DNA of 64,000 nucleotides from JBHENC01 sp046262295 (GCA_046262295.1 JBHENC010000005.1:248001-312000); one strand, 5' to 3'. Counted from the stretch's first letter, positions 16,472-25,123 are shown. Translations and numbers: made by a program. Notes: a model not told the origin generated them from the letters alone.

Positions 16472-18211
16472 ATGAAAAGGTTTCGTTCGGTTCTGCTGCC
16501 GGTCTCTGTGCTGGCAATTTTTTGTGTCGCATGGTTATGGTGGAACCATTCCGACAGAGTTGACATGGCGGCGACAGTACCGGGCGACTCCCTCGTCTAT
16601 CTGGAAGCTGACAGCTTGCCGCAAATCCTGCGCGCCGTGACAGGAACGGACGCATGGAAGACGCTTGCGCCTGTCGCGGGCGTCGGCGCGAGTTTCGGCA
16701 GCGTTGGTTGGCTGAGCCGCCTCGCGGCATGGACGGGCATCGGCCCGGCGGATGCAGTGGTCTTTGCCCGCGCGCAAGTCGCCGTCGCGGTGCTTAACTT
16801 CGAGACGACGGCGGGCAGCGTCAAACCACGCGCGGCGGCGGTGATTGAAACGCACACGGGCGAACGGCGCACACGCGCGGCCATCGAAAAGCGCGTCGGC
16901 GATTTCGCCCAACACGCTTATTCCAATATTCGCGTCGAACGAAAACAACTTGACGGCGCGGAATGGACGACGTGGAGCCAAACGAACACGTCGAGCGATG
17001 AAACGGATCGTCGCATCATCGCGGCGATTACGGGCAGCCTCGCCGTTATCGGCAACGACGAGCAGGCGGTGCGCGCGTGTCTCGCCGTGCATAACGGTGA
17101 AAGGCCGAGCCTCGCGGTTGATCGCCAGATGACGGCGATGCGCGGGCGTGTGGCGAGCAATGAATCGCTTGCCTTCGGTTATGTCTCACCGGCGGGCGCG
17201 GCGAAGTTGCTGGAAGTGGCCGCCGCCGTCTACGCTTCGCAGATTTCTCTGAACCCCCGCGCGCAAAGCTTCGCCGCAAGTCTTTTGCCGCAACTCGCGG
17301 GCAAAGTTTTAGGCAGCATCGGATGGAGCGCGCGTTCGTCCGACGGCCAGATTGAGGATCGCTATTTTCTCTCGCTGCAAAACGGCGTGGCCGCGCGGCT
17401 ACGTGATGCGCTTGCGCCCTCGCCTTCCCTGACATTCAATGCCGGAGAGTTTTTGCCCGCCGGAACTTATTCGACGACGCGCTACAATTATCTCGATCCG
17501 TCTGCCGCGTGGCGCGGTTTGAACGACGCCGTTTCGTCGCAATTAGATTCTTTGAGCGCATCGCTCGTGCAGACGTTTCTCAATGCCGCGCTGCAACCTT
17601 ACGGCATCGAAGACCCTTCCCAATTCTTTCGCGCTATCGGCTCCGAAATCGTCACCGCACGGCTGGACGATACGGGGGAAAGCACGGTGCTGATGGCTGA
17701 GGTGCGCGATGAGAAGGCGTTGCGCACGCTGGTCGCACGCAGGCTCGGCGCGAGTGCGCGTATCGAGCGCGTCGGTGAAACGGAGATGCTCGTCTCCAGA
17801 GACGCGACGCGCGAGGCCGCTGCTTTTGTCGCCGGACATTTAATCGTCGGCTCACGCGAAAGCCTTCGCCGCTGCCTTGTCGCTTACAGCGAACACCGTA
17901 CGCTGGCTTCGACCAACAGTTTCCAACTCACTGCGCGTTCGTCTCTAGCGGCCAACGTGAAGGGCGCGCTGACGCTCACGAATGATGAAAGGGCGGCGCG
18001 CGAGTTAATTCTTTTCGTCGCCGCACAGAGCGGCGCACGACCTCGCGCCGCCGACAAAGAAGAGTTGAAGCGTGCGCTTGAAAGCTTACGATTCGCCGTC
18101 ACGGAAACGCGCCCCGTCGAAGAAGGTTTCGAGCGCATCACGCACTCGTCATTCGGGCAGTTCGGCGCGTTGGCACGATTATTTTCGGATGATGAACAGA
18201 AGCAACGATAA
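16472..18211 (+). CDS. Membrane-anchored protein of unknown function
   Basis: I do not recognise this 579-residue protein. Residues 5-24 (VLLPVSVLAIFCVAWLWW) form a signal anchor, and the rest should lie in the periplasm. VPGDSLVYLEADSLPQIL just after the anchor resembles the start of DUF3352-type proteins, which also open with a statement of this kind, but I cannot confirm the match. The body alternates Ala/Arg-rich helices and beta segments, with no cysteine pairs and no obvious catalytic motif. TTAGGATAA before the ATG is a weak binding site. It faces away from the acetyltransferase and converges on the next gene, 40 bases apart. Confidence 0.75.
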   Translation: MKRFRSVLLPVSVLAIFCVAWLWWNHSDRVDMAATVPGDSLVYLEADSLPQILRAVTGTDAWKTLAPVAGVGASFGSVGWLSRLAAWTGIGPADAVVFARAQVAVAVLNFETTAGSVKPRAAAVIETHTGERRTRAAIEKRVGDFAQHAYSNIRVERKQLDGAEWTTWSQTNTSSDETDRRIIAAITGSLAVIGNDEQAVRACLAVHNGERPSLAVDRQMTAMRGRVASNESLAFGYVSPAGAAKLLEVAAAVYASQISLNPRAQSFAASLLPQLAGKVLGSIGWSARSSDGQIEDRYFLSLQNGVAARLRDALAPSPSLTFNAGEFLPAGTYSTTRYNYLDPSAAWRGLNDAVSSQLDSLSASLVQTFLNAALQPYGIEDPSQFFRAIGSEIVTARLDDTGESTVLMAEVRDEKALRTLVARRLGASARIERVGETEMLVSRDATREAAAFVAGHLIVGSRESLRRCLVAYSEHRTLASTNSFQLTARSSLAANVKGALTLTNDERAARELILFVAAQSGARPRAADKEELKRALESLRFAVTETRPVEEGFERITHSSFGQFGALARLFSDDEQKQR

Positions 18212-18251
18212 AGAATCAAGGTATTCGAGAGACAGGCGGGCTGACGCGATT

Positions 18252-19649
18252 TTAAGCGTCGAACGCCGGATAGTCGAACGGGTGATCGGCGAGGACGGCG
18301 CGCATATTGATTTGGCCGTGAAGCGTTTCGAGATACGCGCCGAAGCGGTGCAGCACGGGCGTCAATTCAACTGCGCCGCGTGATGCTGCGACCTCTTCGA
18401 TGAAACGCTCGCAGGCTTCCCAATCTTTGTACATCAAATAACGCAGGCTGCCTTCGCGGAACTCTGCGAGGCGTTCGAGAAGTTGCGCGACAGGATAACG
18501 GTCACGCTCTTTTTCGCCGCGCCGCACAAGCTGCATCAGCGTCCACAAATCCGCGCGTAGGGCAAGCGATTGATCGAGCTTCGTCTGGAATTGATTGAAG
18601 AGCCGTGCGCCGTCGAGCGTGGCATCGAAAAGCTGCGCGAGCGTGACCGTTGACTGCTGAAAGGAATCGCGCAACAGGCCGTGCGCGTTTTCGACTTTGG
18701 CATAGATCGCGGGCGCTTGCCGCAACGCGCAGAGGCCGACGAGTTCGTGCGCGAAGACCTTGCGCAATTCCATACCAATCGCGTAGCTTGTGCCGTCAAG
18801 CGCATCGAAGATTGCTTCGTCTAAATTTTCACGCCGCAACGCCTGCGTTTCGATAAAGGCGAGCAGGGCGCGCGAGTCTTCATGCACAAGCGTGAAGAGC
18901 GGCAGCAATTGCTTGAGCGGCTGATCGCGGCGCAGATGCTTTTCGACGATGCGAAGTTGTTCGAGCAAGTTCGATAGATCGCCGAAGATGCGCAGCATAT
19001 CGCCGCCGAGCGATTCGGTTCCGGTGATGGCGCGTGCCAATGCAAGTAAAGGAGCTTGGACATTTCCGTTTCTCTGGTGGCGAGCGCGACGGGCGAGTAA
19101 GCGCGCGATGCCGCAGTGTTCGATCTCGCGTTCGAGAATCTTTCCAAGCCCCGCCCATGCTTGAAAACCGACGTGTTCGGATTCAAGCATCGCGTCGCAA
19201 ACAGCGCGTGCGTCGGCCAGCGTTTCAGAGAGAGCGACAGCGGAAAGGTCTTCAGGCACTGACGATGAATTTTGTGCGTGCCCTTCTTCAGGCGCGAGGA
19301 ATTCAGCGGATGCGAGAAAATCCAACTCGACGCCGGTTTCCGCTTCGTTAGCGGCGGCCATGCGTGACGGCTCGTTGTTGATCGTGCCGAGCGCAAGCTG
19401 TGAGCATTTAAGCAGTGTCTGGCGAACAATACGTAGCTCACGATGCCAGTTGCGTGTGAGCGCCTCGGCGTGCTCCGGCTCTGTGAACGGATGATTGCGC
19501 GGCTTAAAGAAACTCAGCAAAGCGCGCAACCACAAATCGAGTTGCGCCGCATCATTATTATCCGGTGCGGCTTCAAGACGGACGTGCCGCTCCGCGTGGC
19601 GAGTTTCGTCGCGCGCCGCTTGCTCTGTCGGGGAAATACTTGTGTCCAA
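18252..19649 (-). CDS. Hypothetical helical protein
   Basis: I do not recognise this 465-residue protein. It is soluble, strongly alpha-helical and rich in Leu, Ala, Glu and Arg, with no signal peptide or membrane segment. Charged Leu-rich helices recur (ALLAFIETQALRRENLDEA, LFDATLDGARLFNQFQTKL), suggesting a helical-repeat or bundle scaffold. Nothing points to catalysis. It is convergent with the membrane-anchored protein at 16472-18211 and divergent from rdgB, so it is probably its own transcript. Confidence 0.7.
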   Translation of the reverse strand: MDTSISPTEQAARDETRHAERHVRLEAAPDNNDAAQLDLWLRALLSFFKPRNHPFTEPEHAEALTRNWHRELRIVRQTLLKCSQLALGTINNEPSRMAAANEAETGVELDFLASAEFLAPEEGHAQNSSSVPEDLSAVALSETLADARAVCDAMLESEHVGFQAWAGLGKILEREIEHCGIARLLARRARHQRNGNVQAPLLALARAITGTESLGGDMLRIFGDLSNLLEQLRIVEKHLRRDQPLKQLLPLFTLVHEDSRALLAFIETQALRRENLDEAIFDALDGTSYAIGMELRKVFAHELVGLCALRQAPAIYAKVENAHGLLRDSFQQSTVTLAQLFDATLDGARLFNQFQTKLDQSLALRADLWTLMQLVRRGEKERDRYPVAQLLERLAEFREGSLRYLMYKDWEACERFIEEVAASRGAVELTPVLHRFGAYLETLHGQINMRAVLADHPFDYPAFDA

Positions 19650-19819
19650 AACTTTAACAAGCCTCTATTGATTTTAGGCTGCGTCAGGTCGCACCGGTCA
19701 GCGCGTCCTGCCATGATTGTAAGCGCGAAAGCATCCTGCTGGCAAAACAACTATCATTCAGGCAGTCAAATAAAGAACGCAGCAGGCCGGTTTTCCGGCT
19801 CTGCTGAAAGCTGATTCCG

Positions 19820-20443
19820 ATGTCGAAGGCAAATCTCGATGAGCTTTTAATTGCGACGCGCAACAAAGGTAAAGTGCGTGAGTTGGAGGCGCTTTTGAGC
19901 GGCTTGCCGGTGCGCCTGCGTAGCCTTCAGGAATTTCCGCAGCTCGGCGAGGTGGCGGAAACCGGCGCGACCTTTGCGGAGAACGCCGCGCTCAAAGCGC
20001 AAACTTACGCACGCGCGGCAGGTGTCTTCACGCTTGCGGACGATTCCGGCCTCGAAGTCGAAGCGCTCAATGGCGCGCCCGGCATCTTTTCGGCACGCTA
20101 CGCTGGCGCAGACGCGACGGACGCAGAACGCATCACACGATTGCTGCACGAGCTTGATCGCACACAGGATGAGCTACGTCGCGCACGCTTCGTGTGCGTG
20201 ATCGCCATCGCCGATTCTTCGGGAGAGTTGCTTCATGTTTCGGAAGGAGTTTGTGCGGGCGGTATTGCGCACGCGCCAAGCGGCGACAACGGATTCGGTT
20301 ACGATCCGATTTTTATCCCTGACGGATACGCGCAAAGCTTTGCCGAGTTGTCAGCACAGTTGAAGCAACAAATCAGCCATCGTGCCCGCGCGCTCAAACA
20401 GGCACGCGCCTTTCTGCAAACGTACTCACCGAATCGGCTTTGA
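19820..20443 (+). CDS. rdgB: dITP/XTP pyrophosphatase (RdgB/HAM1)
   Basis: Housecleaning nucleotidase that hydrolyses dITP, ITP and XTP to monophosphates and pyrophosphate, 207 residues, the normal length. The substrate-binding motif ATRNKGKVRELEALL (residues 12-26), the metal-binding FADDSGLEVEALNGAPG-like stretch (here TLADDSGLEVEALNGAPGI, catalytic Asp) and the late GDNGFGYDPIF motif are intact. It starts 170 bases from the divergent hypothetical gene and is followed by a gap of about 155 bases before tRNA-Pro. Confidence 0.95.
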   Translation: MSKANLDELLIATRNKGKVRELEALLSGLPVRLRSLQEFPQLGEVAETGATFAENAALKAQTYARAAGVFTLADDSGLEVEALNGAPGIFSARYAGADATDAERITRLLHELDRTQDELRRARFVCVIAIADSSGELLHVSEGVCAGGIAHAPSGDNGFGYDPIFIPDGYAQSFAELSAQLKQQISHRARALKQARAFLQTYSPNRL

Positions 20444-20598
20444 CCGGCTCTTAACATTCTTGCCTGAATAGTCTGTAAAGAGCGTGCCGGTTACGGGGCA
20501 TTTGATTGTTTGAAGTTGCGATGCAAGAATGGATGACTTAGAATCGAATCTCTTCGGCATGGCGGCTGATTGCTTTCACCGCAGAACAGTTAAGATTT

Positions 20599-20675
20599 CG
20601 GGCAGTGGCGCAGCCTGGTAGCGCACCGCATTTGGGATGCGGGGGTCGGAGGTTCGAATCCTCTCTGCCCGACCA
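20599..20675 (+). tRNA. tRNA-Pro(TGG)
   Basis: A 77-base cloverleaf with acceptor stem CGGGCAG/CTGCCCG, D-loop AGCCTGGTA, anticodon loop TTTGGGA with anticodon TGG, T-arm GGAGG-TTCGAAT-CCTCT and an encoded CCA tail. It decodes CCA/CCG codons. A strong perfect palindrome begins nine bases downstream. Confidence 0.97.
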
Positions 20676-20683
20676 ATTGATTA

Positions 20684-20723
20684 AACGACAAACGGTGGGA
20701 CGCGCGTCCCACCGTTTGTCGTT
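20684..20723. repeat. 40-base perfect palindrome after tRNA-Pro
   Basis: The 20 bases from 20684 are exactly repeated in inverse complement to 20723 with no spacer, centred on CGCGCG. In RNA it would form a very stable hairpin, so it probably ends the tRNA transcript, though no T-run follows. Confidence 0.85.
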
Positions 20724-20837
20724 CGCCGCGCTCTTATCAAACGGCGTGTCGTTTTCATATTTTGTCGAAAGAGAATCCGCAGGGATTGATTGGCAGTGTC
20801 GGGTGAATCAGACACACCATGTTTGCAAACAGAAACC

Positions 20838-20865
20838 GCCTCTCTCTGAAATTTCAGAGAGAGGC
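20838..20865 (-). terminator. Terminator of the secreted-protein gene
   Basis: A 28-base perfect palindrome (GCCTCTCTCTGAAA and its complement) lies 28 bases after the stop of the minus-strand gene at 20894-21460. On the minus strand it is followed by a weak T-rich tract (GGTTTCTGTTT). Confidence 0.65.
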
Positions 20866-20893
20866 AGTTCACTAAAAAGCTTACTTCAAATAC

Positions 20894-21460
20894 CTATGGG
20901 GTTGTCAGTCCCCTAACTTGAATGTTGCCGCCGTCAATCGGAAACTGATCGAAGTCCGGCTGTAGCGCGCACGCAGACGCCTGTGTAAAGTCCAGGTCGG
21001 CGTCACAAGAAAAGGCTATTAAACTGATGGTGTCTCTATTCTTTCCCGGCTCGCCATTGTCGAATACCGTAAAGAAGCCCCGACAACCATCACCCAGATT
21101 GGGGTCGTTGCTATTCCTGACTGTTCCACCGATAGCGGCTCTTTTGCCTATGACATTGCCACCCGAATCTCTAACATCAGTGACGAGAAGGCAGCTAATA
21201 TCCAGCTTTGCCCGGAAATCAAAGCCGGGATTATGGATTGTTGCCGATCCCTTGACAGTGCCATCCTGCTGCTGAATTGCACTGAACGAAAACTGTCGCT
21301 TTTGTCCGCTGGGAAGCGTCAGCGTTCCATGACCGTTCGCCGATGCTTTATCAGTTTGAGTTTGCGCCACCGAGTGGGGCGCTAACACAAACAATACGGC
21401 AACCGCCAGCGTAGCAATCAGACCCGGTAGAATGAGAAATTTAGCTGTTTTGGTTTTCAT
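20894..21460 (-). CDS. Small secreted protein of unknown function
   Basis: A 188-residue protein not assigned to any family I recognise. The start at 21460 has AAAGGAG nine bases upstream; the open frame extends 11 residues further. An N-terminal signal peptide (about 8-30, ending PHSVAQT) leads into a Gly/Thr/Ser-rich region (GHGTLTLPSGQKRQFSFSAIQQ) of predicted beta structure, with four cysteines in the mature part that could form disulfides. It is probably periplasmic or extracellular. It is divergent from HU and stands alone. Confidence 0.75.
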   Translation of the reverse strand: MKTKTAKFLILPGLIATLAVAVLFVLAPHSVAQTQTDKASANGHGTLTLPSGQKRQFSFSAIQQQDGTVKGSATIHNPGFDFRAKLDISCLLVTDVRDSGGNVIGKRAAIGGTVRNSNDPNLGDGCRGFFTVFDNGEPGKNRDTISLIAFSCDADLDFTQASACALQPDFDQFPIDGGNIQVRGLTTP

Positions 21461-21877
21461 CGGGAGCACTCCTTTAATTGGTTGAGTACGCACTACTACC
21501 GCACGTAGAAGTGCAGGGTTTGATCATAGAAAGGCGAGCGAAGTGTCTACACTATCTGTAGTCTTCGCACAAGGGCCTTGCGGACTTTTGAGGCTGCGGA
21601 ATATATAAATTCAAAGCGGAAAAGTCAATCCTCTGGGGAGCTAGGTGAACGCGCAAAAGAGACGCACGTATAACCTTGCTGGATCGCCAACATAAAGGCG
21701 ACCTAAACGGGTCGGTTTTTTCTGTTTTTTGGTTGCTAGAAATACGAAAAAGAGCTTTTTTCGGGTGAAAGCGGCGGAAATGGCGATTTTTTGAAGACTT
21801 CTGGTAGCGTCTATGCTATATGTTTCCACGCTTTATCAATTTTCCTCAAAATAATCGGAGGTAATCAATACTACGCC
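21461..21877. other. Divergent intergenic region before HU
   Basis: These 417 bases separate the minus-strand secreted gene from the HU gene. A short stem CGACC/GGTCG (21699-21714) followed by six T (21715-21720) looks like a weak forward terminator that has no gene in front of it, so a short RNA or HU-leader attenuation is possible. An AT-rich tract with TGCTATATG near 21814-21822 may be an extended -10 of the HU promoter. The TTGAAG at 21791 is too far from it for a standard spacer. Confidence 0.45.
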
Positions 21878-22198
21878 ATGGCGACTAAAGCGGCAGCAAG
21901 CAGCAAGAAACGCATGACCCAATCGGAAGTAATCAACCATTTTGCCGAAAAGTTCGGAATGAAACGCGCTCAAGCCAAAGAGGTGTTCGACGAGCTGGCA
22001 CAGTTAGCGAGCCGGGAAGTAAGCACAAACGGTGAATTTGCCCTTCCGGGCTTCGGTAAATTAGTTTTGTCACAGCGCAAGGCACGCGAAGGACGCAACC
22101 CTGCGACCGGCGAAACCATCCAGATTCCGGCCAAAACTACGCTCAAGTTTCGCGTCGGCAAAGGCATGAAAGATACGGTCGTACCTAAAAAGAAGTAA
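21878..22198 (+). CDS. HU family DNA-binding protein
   Basis: Small nucleoid-associated protein of the HU/IHF family, 106 residues. A basic, Ala/Lys-rich N-terminal extension (MATKAAASSKKR) precedes the helical dimerisation part and the DNA-binding beta arm, visible as LPGFGKLVLSQRKAREGRNPATGETIQIPAKTTLKFRVGK; the RNPATGETI arm tip with its Pro is the residue that intercalates in DNA. The open frame extends upstream, but the only GGAGG lies 16 bases before the ATG at 21878, somewhat far. A strong terminator follows. Confidence 0.92.
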   Translation: MATKAAASSKKRMTQSEVINHFAEKFGMKRAQAKEVFDELAQLASREVSTNGEFALPGFGKLVLSQRKAREGRNPATGETIQIPAKTTLKFRVGKGMKDTVVPKKK

Positions 22199-22224
22199 CC
22201 GGCGTCTTCTTCATACCGCACAGC

Positions 22225-22296
22225 GAAAGCGCCGCCTCGCCACACCCGTTAAACTCTTCTACTATCACGGGTCGTAGCGGGCGGCGCTTTCATTTA
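22225..22296 (+). terminator. Terminator downstream of HU
   Basis: GAAAGCGCCGCC (22225-22236) pairs exactly with GGCGGCGCTTTC (22280-22291) around a long loop of 43 bases that can itself pair in part. A T-rich tract follows. It lies 27 bases after the HU stop. Confidence 0.7.
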
Positions 22297-22609
22297 TGTG
22301 TCCCAAAAGCTGTTTAGCCACTGTTTTACAATGCTCTCACATCGCTCCGACGCCACTCGAAGATTTTTCTGGCTTTTTTCATGAGTTATCGGTATAATCC
22401 GTCGTTTCGATTAACCCTGTCATTTCAGGTTATGCGCCTCTGACAGTATTGGCGTGCGTTCAGTCAGGATACAATCTTTTCGATTTTGCAACACTTTTGC
22501 ATCCTGAATTGTTTAGTTATCATCTAACTTCTACTTGTACAAAATAAGAGAGCCGTGCCGAGGGGGAAATAGCCGGGCGGACTCTTGAGATTAAGGAGCA
22601 ACAGGCAAC
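22297..22609 (+). other. Long leader of the 81-residue protein
   Basis: After the HU terminator, a perfect TATAAT (22393-22398) with only a poor -35 is the best promoter candidate. It would give a leader of about 200 bases. In it lie an inverted repeat TCAGGAT/ATCCTGA (about 22464-22506) and a GC-rich stem-loop closed by AAGAG (22546-22550) and CTCTT (22582-22586), ending seven bases before the Shine-Dalgarno AAGGAG (22593-22598). I do not recognise a known riboswitch class. Confidence 0.45.
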
Positions 22610-22855
22610 GTGAATAATGGGACTTCTCCGATGGAAGATCGGTTACTGAAAATTGACCACATACAGGCACGCCGTTATTCAAAATTAAACGGCGCGGCGC
22701 TTGATATTGCGACCGAAGGCATCCTGCGCCACTTGCGCGCGTGCGACCGTATGGACGTTAACCCGGACATCTCCGCCGTGCGCGAGATCATTGACGACGC
22801 GCTGAATGGCCGCCGCATTTTCGCCGAGACAGCCAACGACCGACGCGCCGCTTAA
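22610..22855 (+). CDS. 81-residue protein of unknown function
   Basis: A small soluble protein with a GTG start preceded by AAGGAG 11 bases upstream. It is helical and charged (LDIATEGILRHLRACDRMDVNPD and SAVREIIDDALNGRRIF) with no signal or membrane segment. I do not recognise the family. The good binding site, an intrinsic terminator just after it, and a long GC-structured leader argue that it is a real gene under its own control. Confidence 0.7.
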   Translation: MNNGTSPMEDRLLKIDHIQARRYSKLNGAALDIATEGILRHLRACDRMDVNPDISAVREIIDDALNGRRIFAETANDRRAA

Positions 22856-22883
22856 CAATTCCCTTCGCTATTTTCAATTCAAG

Positions 22884-22924
22884 GCTGCCGATTCGTTACA
22901 TAAAGAATCGGCAGCTTTTTTTAT
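22884..22924 (+). terminator. Terminator of the 81-residue gene
   Basis: Perfect 11-pair stem GCTGCCGATTC/GAATCGGCAGC with a 10-base loop and a run of seven T, 28 bases after the stop codon. Confidence 0.92.
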
Positions 22925-22987
22925 TTAGGCGGGTGCAGCATCGCCTTTAAGTAATCACGCGCGCTGGCGGGCAAAAGTTTTTTAATA

Positions 22988-23560
22988 CTATGCCGGACGC
23001 TTGAGGTGCAGGCTCATCAGCGCAACGAGGCTGAGCGCGTCCGTGATTTCGCCTGTGAGCGCCATACGTGTGGCGGTGGACAGCGGCACGCGGCGCACGC
23101 GCAGACGTTCGGTTCCTTCCGGTTGGCATTCGCCCTGCGCTAGATTGGTTGCGAGAAACCAGACGGCGTATTCATCTGAAACCGAGTTTGAAAGATGCGC
23201 CTCGCCTAACTGCTCCCACGTGGCGGCACGCAAGCCCGTCTCTTCCGCAAGCTCGCGTTGCGCCGCCTGCAAAAGGTTTTCACCTTCAGGACAGCCGCCT
23301 TCTGGAATCTCCCACGAATATTTGTTTAGCGGATAGCGATACTGCCCGACGAGATAAATAAAATCATCTTCGACGGCAAGAATCCCGATGGCCGTATTCT
23401 TAAAATGTACGACGCCGTAAATTCCGCGCTCACCGTCGGGACGCACCACCTTATCTTCTCTCAAACTAATCCACGAATTCTCGTAAATGTGCTCGCTTGC
23501 GAGCGTGCGCCAGGGATTCGCGGTCTCGTCCGCTTCCGTTATCGTTTCACTGTGTTTCAT
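22988..23560 (-). CDS. NUDIX hydrolase, ADP-ribose pyrophosphatase type
   Basis: Hydrolase of nucleoside diphosphates linked to another moiety, 190 residues. The Nudix box is complete: the Gly-x5-Glu-x7-Arg-Glu-x2-Glu-Glu pattern runs from PEGGCPEGENLLQAAQ into RELAEETG, with the metal-binding glutamates in place. VGQYRYPLNKYSWEIPEGG just before it is typical of ADP-ribose pyrophosphatases (NudF type). It starts 24 bases from the AI-2E-family gene in the same direction and is probably co-transcribed after it. Confidence 0.9.
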   Translation of the reverse strand: MKHSETITEADETANPWRTLASEHIYENSWISLREDKVVRPDGERGIYGVVHFKNTAIGILAVEDDFIYLVGQYRYPLNKYSWEIPEGGCPEGENLLQAAQRELAEETGLRAATWEQLGEAHLSNSVSDEYAVWFLATNLAQGECQPEGTERLRVRRVPLSTATRMALTGEITDALSLVALMSLHLKRPA

Positions 23561-23584
23561 AAGTTTCTCGCTTACGCCAACGTC

Positions 23585-24697
23585 CTAAACCGTCGCGGCA
23601 TCGGCGCTCACATCCGATTGCTCTTCGATGGTCGTCGGTTCTTGCAGTGTCTCGCTGGCGGGTCTGTCAATTTGTCTGAAGACGTCCATCAGCGCGAGCG
23701 TGACGGCGACGATGACGGGGCCGATCACGAGGCCGAGCACGCCGAAGACCTGCAAGCCGCCGAGCACCGAGAAGAAGATCAACAATTCGTGCAGCTTTGT
23801 TTTCTCGCCGACGAGTTTCGGGCGCAGGAAGTTATCAACCGAGCCGATGACGACCGCACCCCATGCCGTGAGGATAATGGCTTTCCCCCAGTGTCCCGTA
23901 ACCGCCAGAAAGATCGCCGCCGGAACCCACACCACGAAGGATCCGGCCAGCGGAATCATTGAAAGAAACAGCATCACCACGCCCCACACCAGCGCCGAAG
24001 GCAACCCGAGCACCCAGAAAGCCAGCCCTCCGAGCGCGCCCTGAATTGCCGCAATAATCACGACGCCGTACACGCTGGCGCTGATAATGTCGCGCGTCCG
24101 TGCGAAGATTTCGTGCGATTGTGCTCTTTTAAGCGGCAGCACATCGCGCAGCGTGTCTCTGATGCTCTCGCCGTCGCGGAAGAAATAGAACATCGTAAAA
24201 ATCACGAAAAAGATTTCGACGATGATGCCCACCAGCCCGCCGACGATGCCGAGCGTGCGCCCCGCAATCTGGCCGCTCAAGCCCTTCAAGCGTTCGACGA
24301 TGTACTGCTGCGAACGCAACTCTTCGACGTTTACGTAGCGTCCGAGCCACTTAAGAATGCGCACGGAGGCGGGCGAATTAGGATCGAGTAACGTGGCAAT
24401 ATTATTCTGTAAGTTTTGCGCAACGCCCGCCATCTCGTTAACAACAGCGAGGGTCACGAGCGTCAGCGGAATCAGGATCGTCGCAATCACCAGCAGGCTT
24501 GAAAGTAGCGCACTCCAACCGGGACTTTTCGTGCGCGCGACGATGCGCCGGTGAACCGGATAAAAGAGAATGACCAGCACTGCCGCCCACAGTATGACGT
24601 CAACAAACGGTTGCAGCATCAGCCAGCACAAATAAACCGCCACCGCTGCGGCAACCATCAAAGCAATCCAGCGCAACTGATTCCGACGCTCTTCCAT
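23585..24697 (-). CDS. AI-2E family transporter (PerM/YhhT type)
   Basis: Multispanning inner-membrane permease of the AI-2 exporter-like (UPF0118) family, 370 residues with about seven or eight helices. The family pattern of two N-terminal helices, a large loop (residues 85-140), a central PVAFAVFAVL-like helix group and GGLVGIIVEIFFVIFTMFYFF is visible. AVVIGSVDNFLRPKLVGEKTKLH with the family's DN-LRP motif is diagnostic. Members move small molecules or ions, and the substrate is unknown here. It precedes the NUDIX gene in the same direction. Confidence 0.88.
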   Translation of the reverse strand: MEERRNQLRWIALMVAAAVAVYLCWLMLQPFVDVILWAAVLVILFYPVHRRIVARTKSPGWSALLSSLLVIATILIPLTLVTLAVVNEMAGVAQNLQNNIATLLDPNSPASVRILKWLGRYVNVEELRSQQYIVERLKGLSGQIAGRTLGIVGGLVGIIVEIFFVIFTMFYFFRDGESIRDTLRDVLPLKRAQSHEIFARTRDIISASVYGVVIIAAIQGALGGLAFWVLGLPSALVWGVVMLFLSMIPLAGSFVVWVPAAIFLAVTGHWGKAIILTAWGAVVIGSVDNFLRPKLVGEKTKLHELLIFFSVLGGLQVFGVLGLVIGPVIVAVTLALMDVFRQIDRPASETLQEPTTIEEQSDVSADAATV

Positions 24698-24859
24698 ATC
24701 GCTACCCTTTTATTTCATACTTGGCGCTTCCGTATAAAGCGCACAAGTTATGGCGAAGACGAACGCACGGCCTTCCCGTAATGACTGAAGATCATTTTAG
24801 CTTAACGGTTGACGCGCCACGTGCGCGGCATGGTAACATCTGGCCGCGTCGCAAGTCGC

Positions 24860-24935
24860 GCTCCCGTAGCTCAGTGGATAGAGCATCTGCCTTCTAAGCA
24901 GAGGGTCGCACGTTCGAGCCGTGCCGGGGGCACCA
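24860..24935 (+). tRNA. tRNA-Arg(TCT)
   Basis: A 76-base cloverleaf with acceptor GCTCCCG/CGGGGGC (one T-G pair), D-arm GCTC-AGTGGATA-GAGC, anticodon stem TCTGC/GCAGA with loop CTTCTAA giving anticodon TCT, T-loop TTCGAGC and an encoded CCA end. It reads AGA codons. A hairpin with a short T-run follows 17 bases downstream. Confidence 0.96.
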
Positions 24936-24952
24936 TAATTATCAAACGCCCG

Positions 24953-24980
24953 ACGGCCATTCTGCGGAGTGGCCGTTTTG
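24953..24980 (+). terminator. Terminator of tRNA-Arg
   Basis: Seven-pair stem ACGGCCA/TGGCCGT with a 10-base loop, followed by TTTTG, 17 bases after the tRNA end. Confidence 0.7.
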
Positions 24981-25052
24981 CTGTGCGCCTTTTCCGCGTG
25001 AACTCTGTGAAGATCGAAACGAATCGAACGGTGTTAGCAAACCGGGCAGTTG

Positions 25053-25100
25053 AAAAAAGCGAAAGCGCCGCGCGTTTTTATTCCGCGCAGCGCCTTTTTT
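25053..25100 (-). terminator. Terminator of the beta-barrel gene (possibly bidirectional)
   Basis: A stem of about ten pairs (GCGCTGCGCG against CGCGCGGCGC, one wobble) with T-runs on both flanks: six T on the minus strand at 25053-25058 and seven on the plus strand near 25094-25100. It lies 23 bases after the stop of the minus-strand gene. Confidence 0.75.
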
Positions 25101-25123
25101 ATCGAGCCGTTCGTCTCAAATGT

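Noticed and set aside
21791..21877. Upstream extension of the HU gene
   Set aside because: The added residues are not conserved in HU and the start lies in the promoter-like tract.
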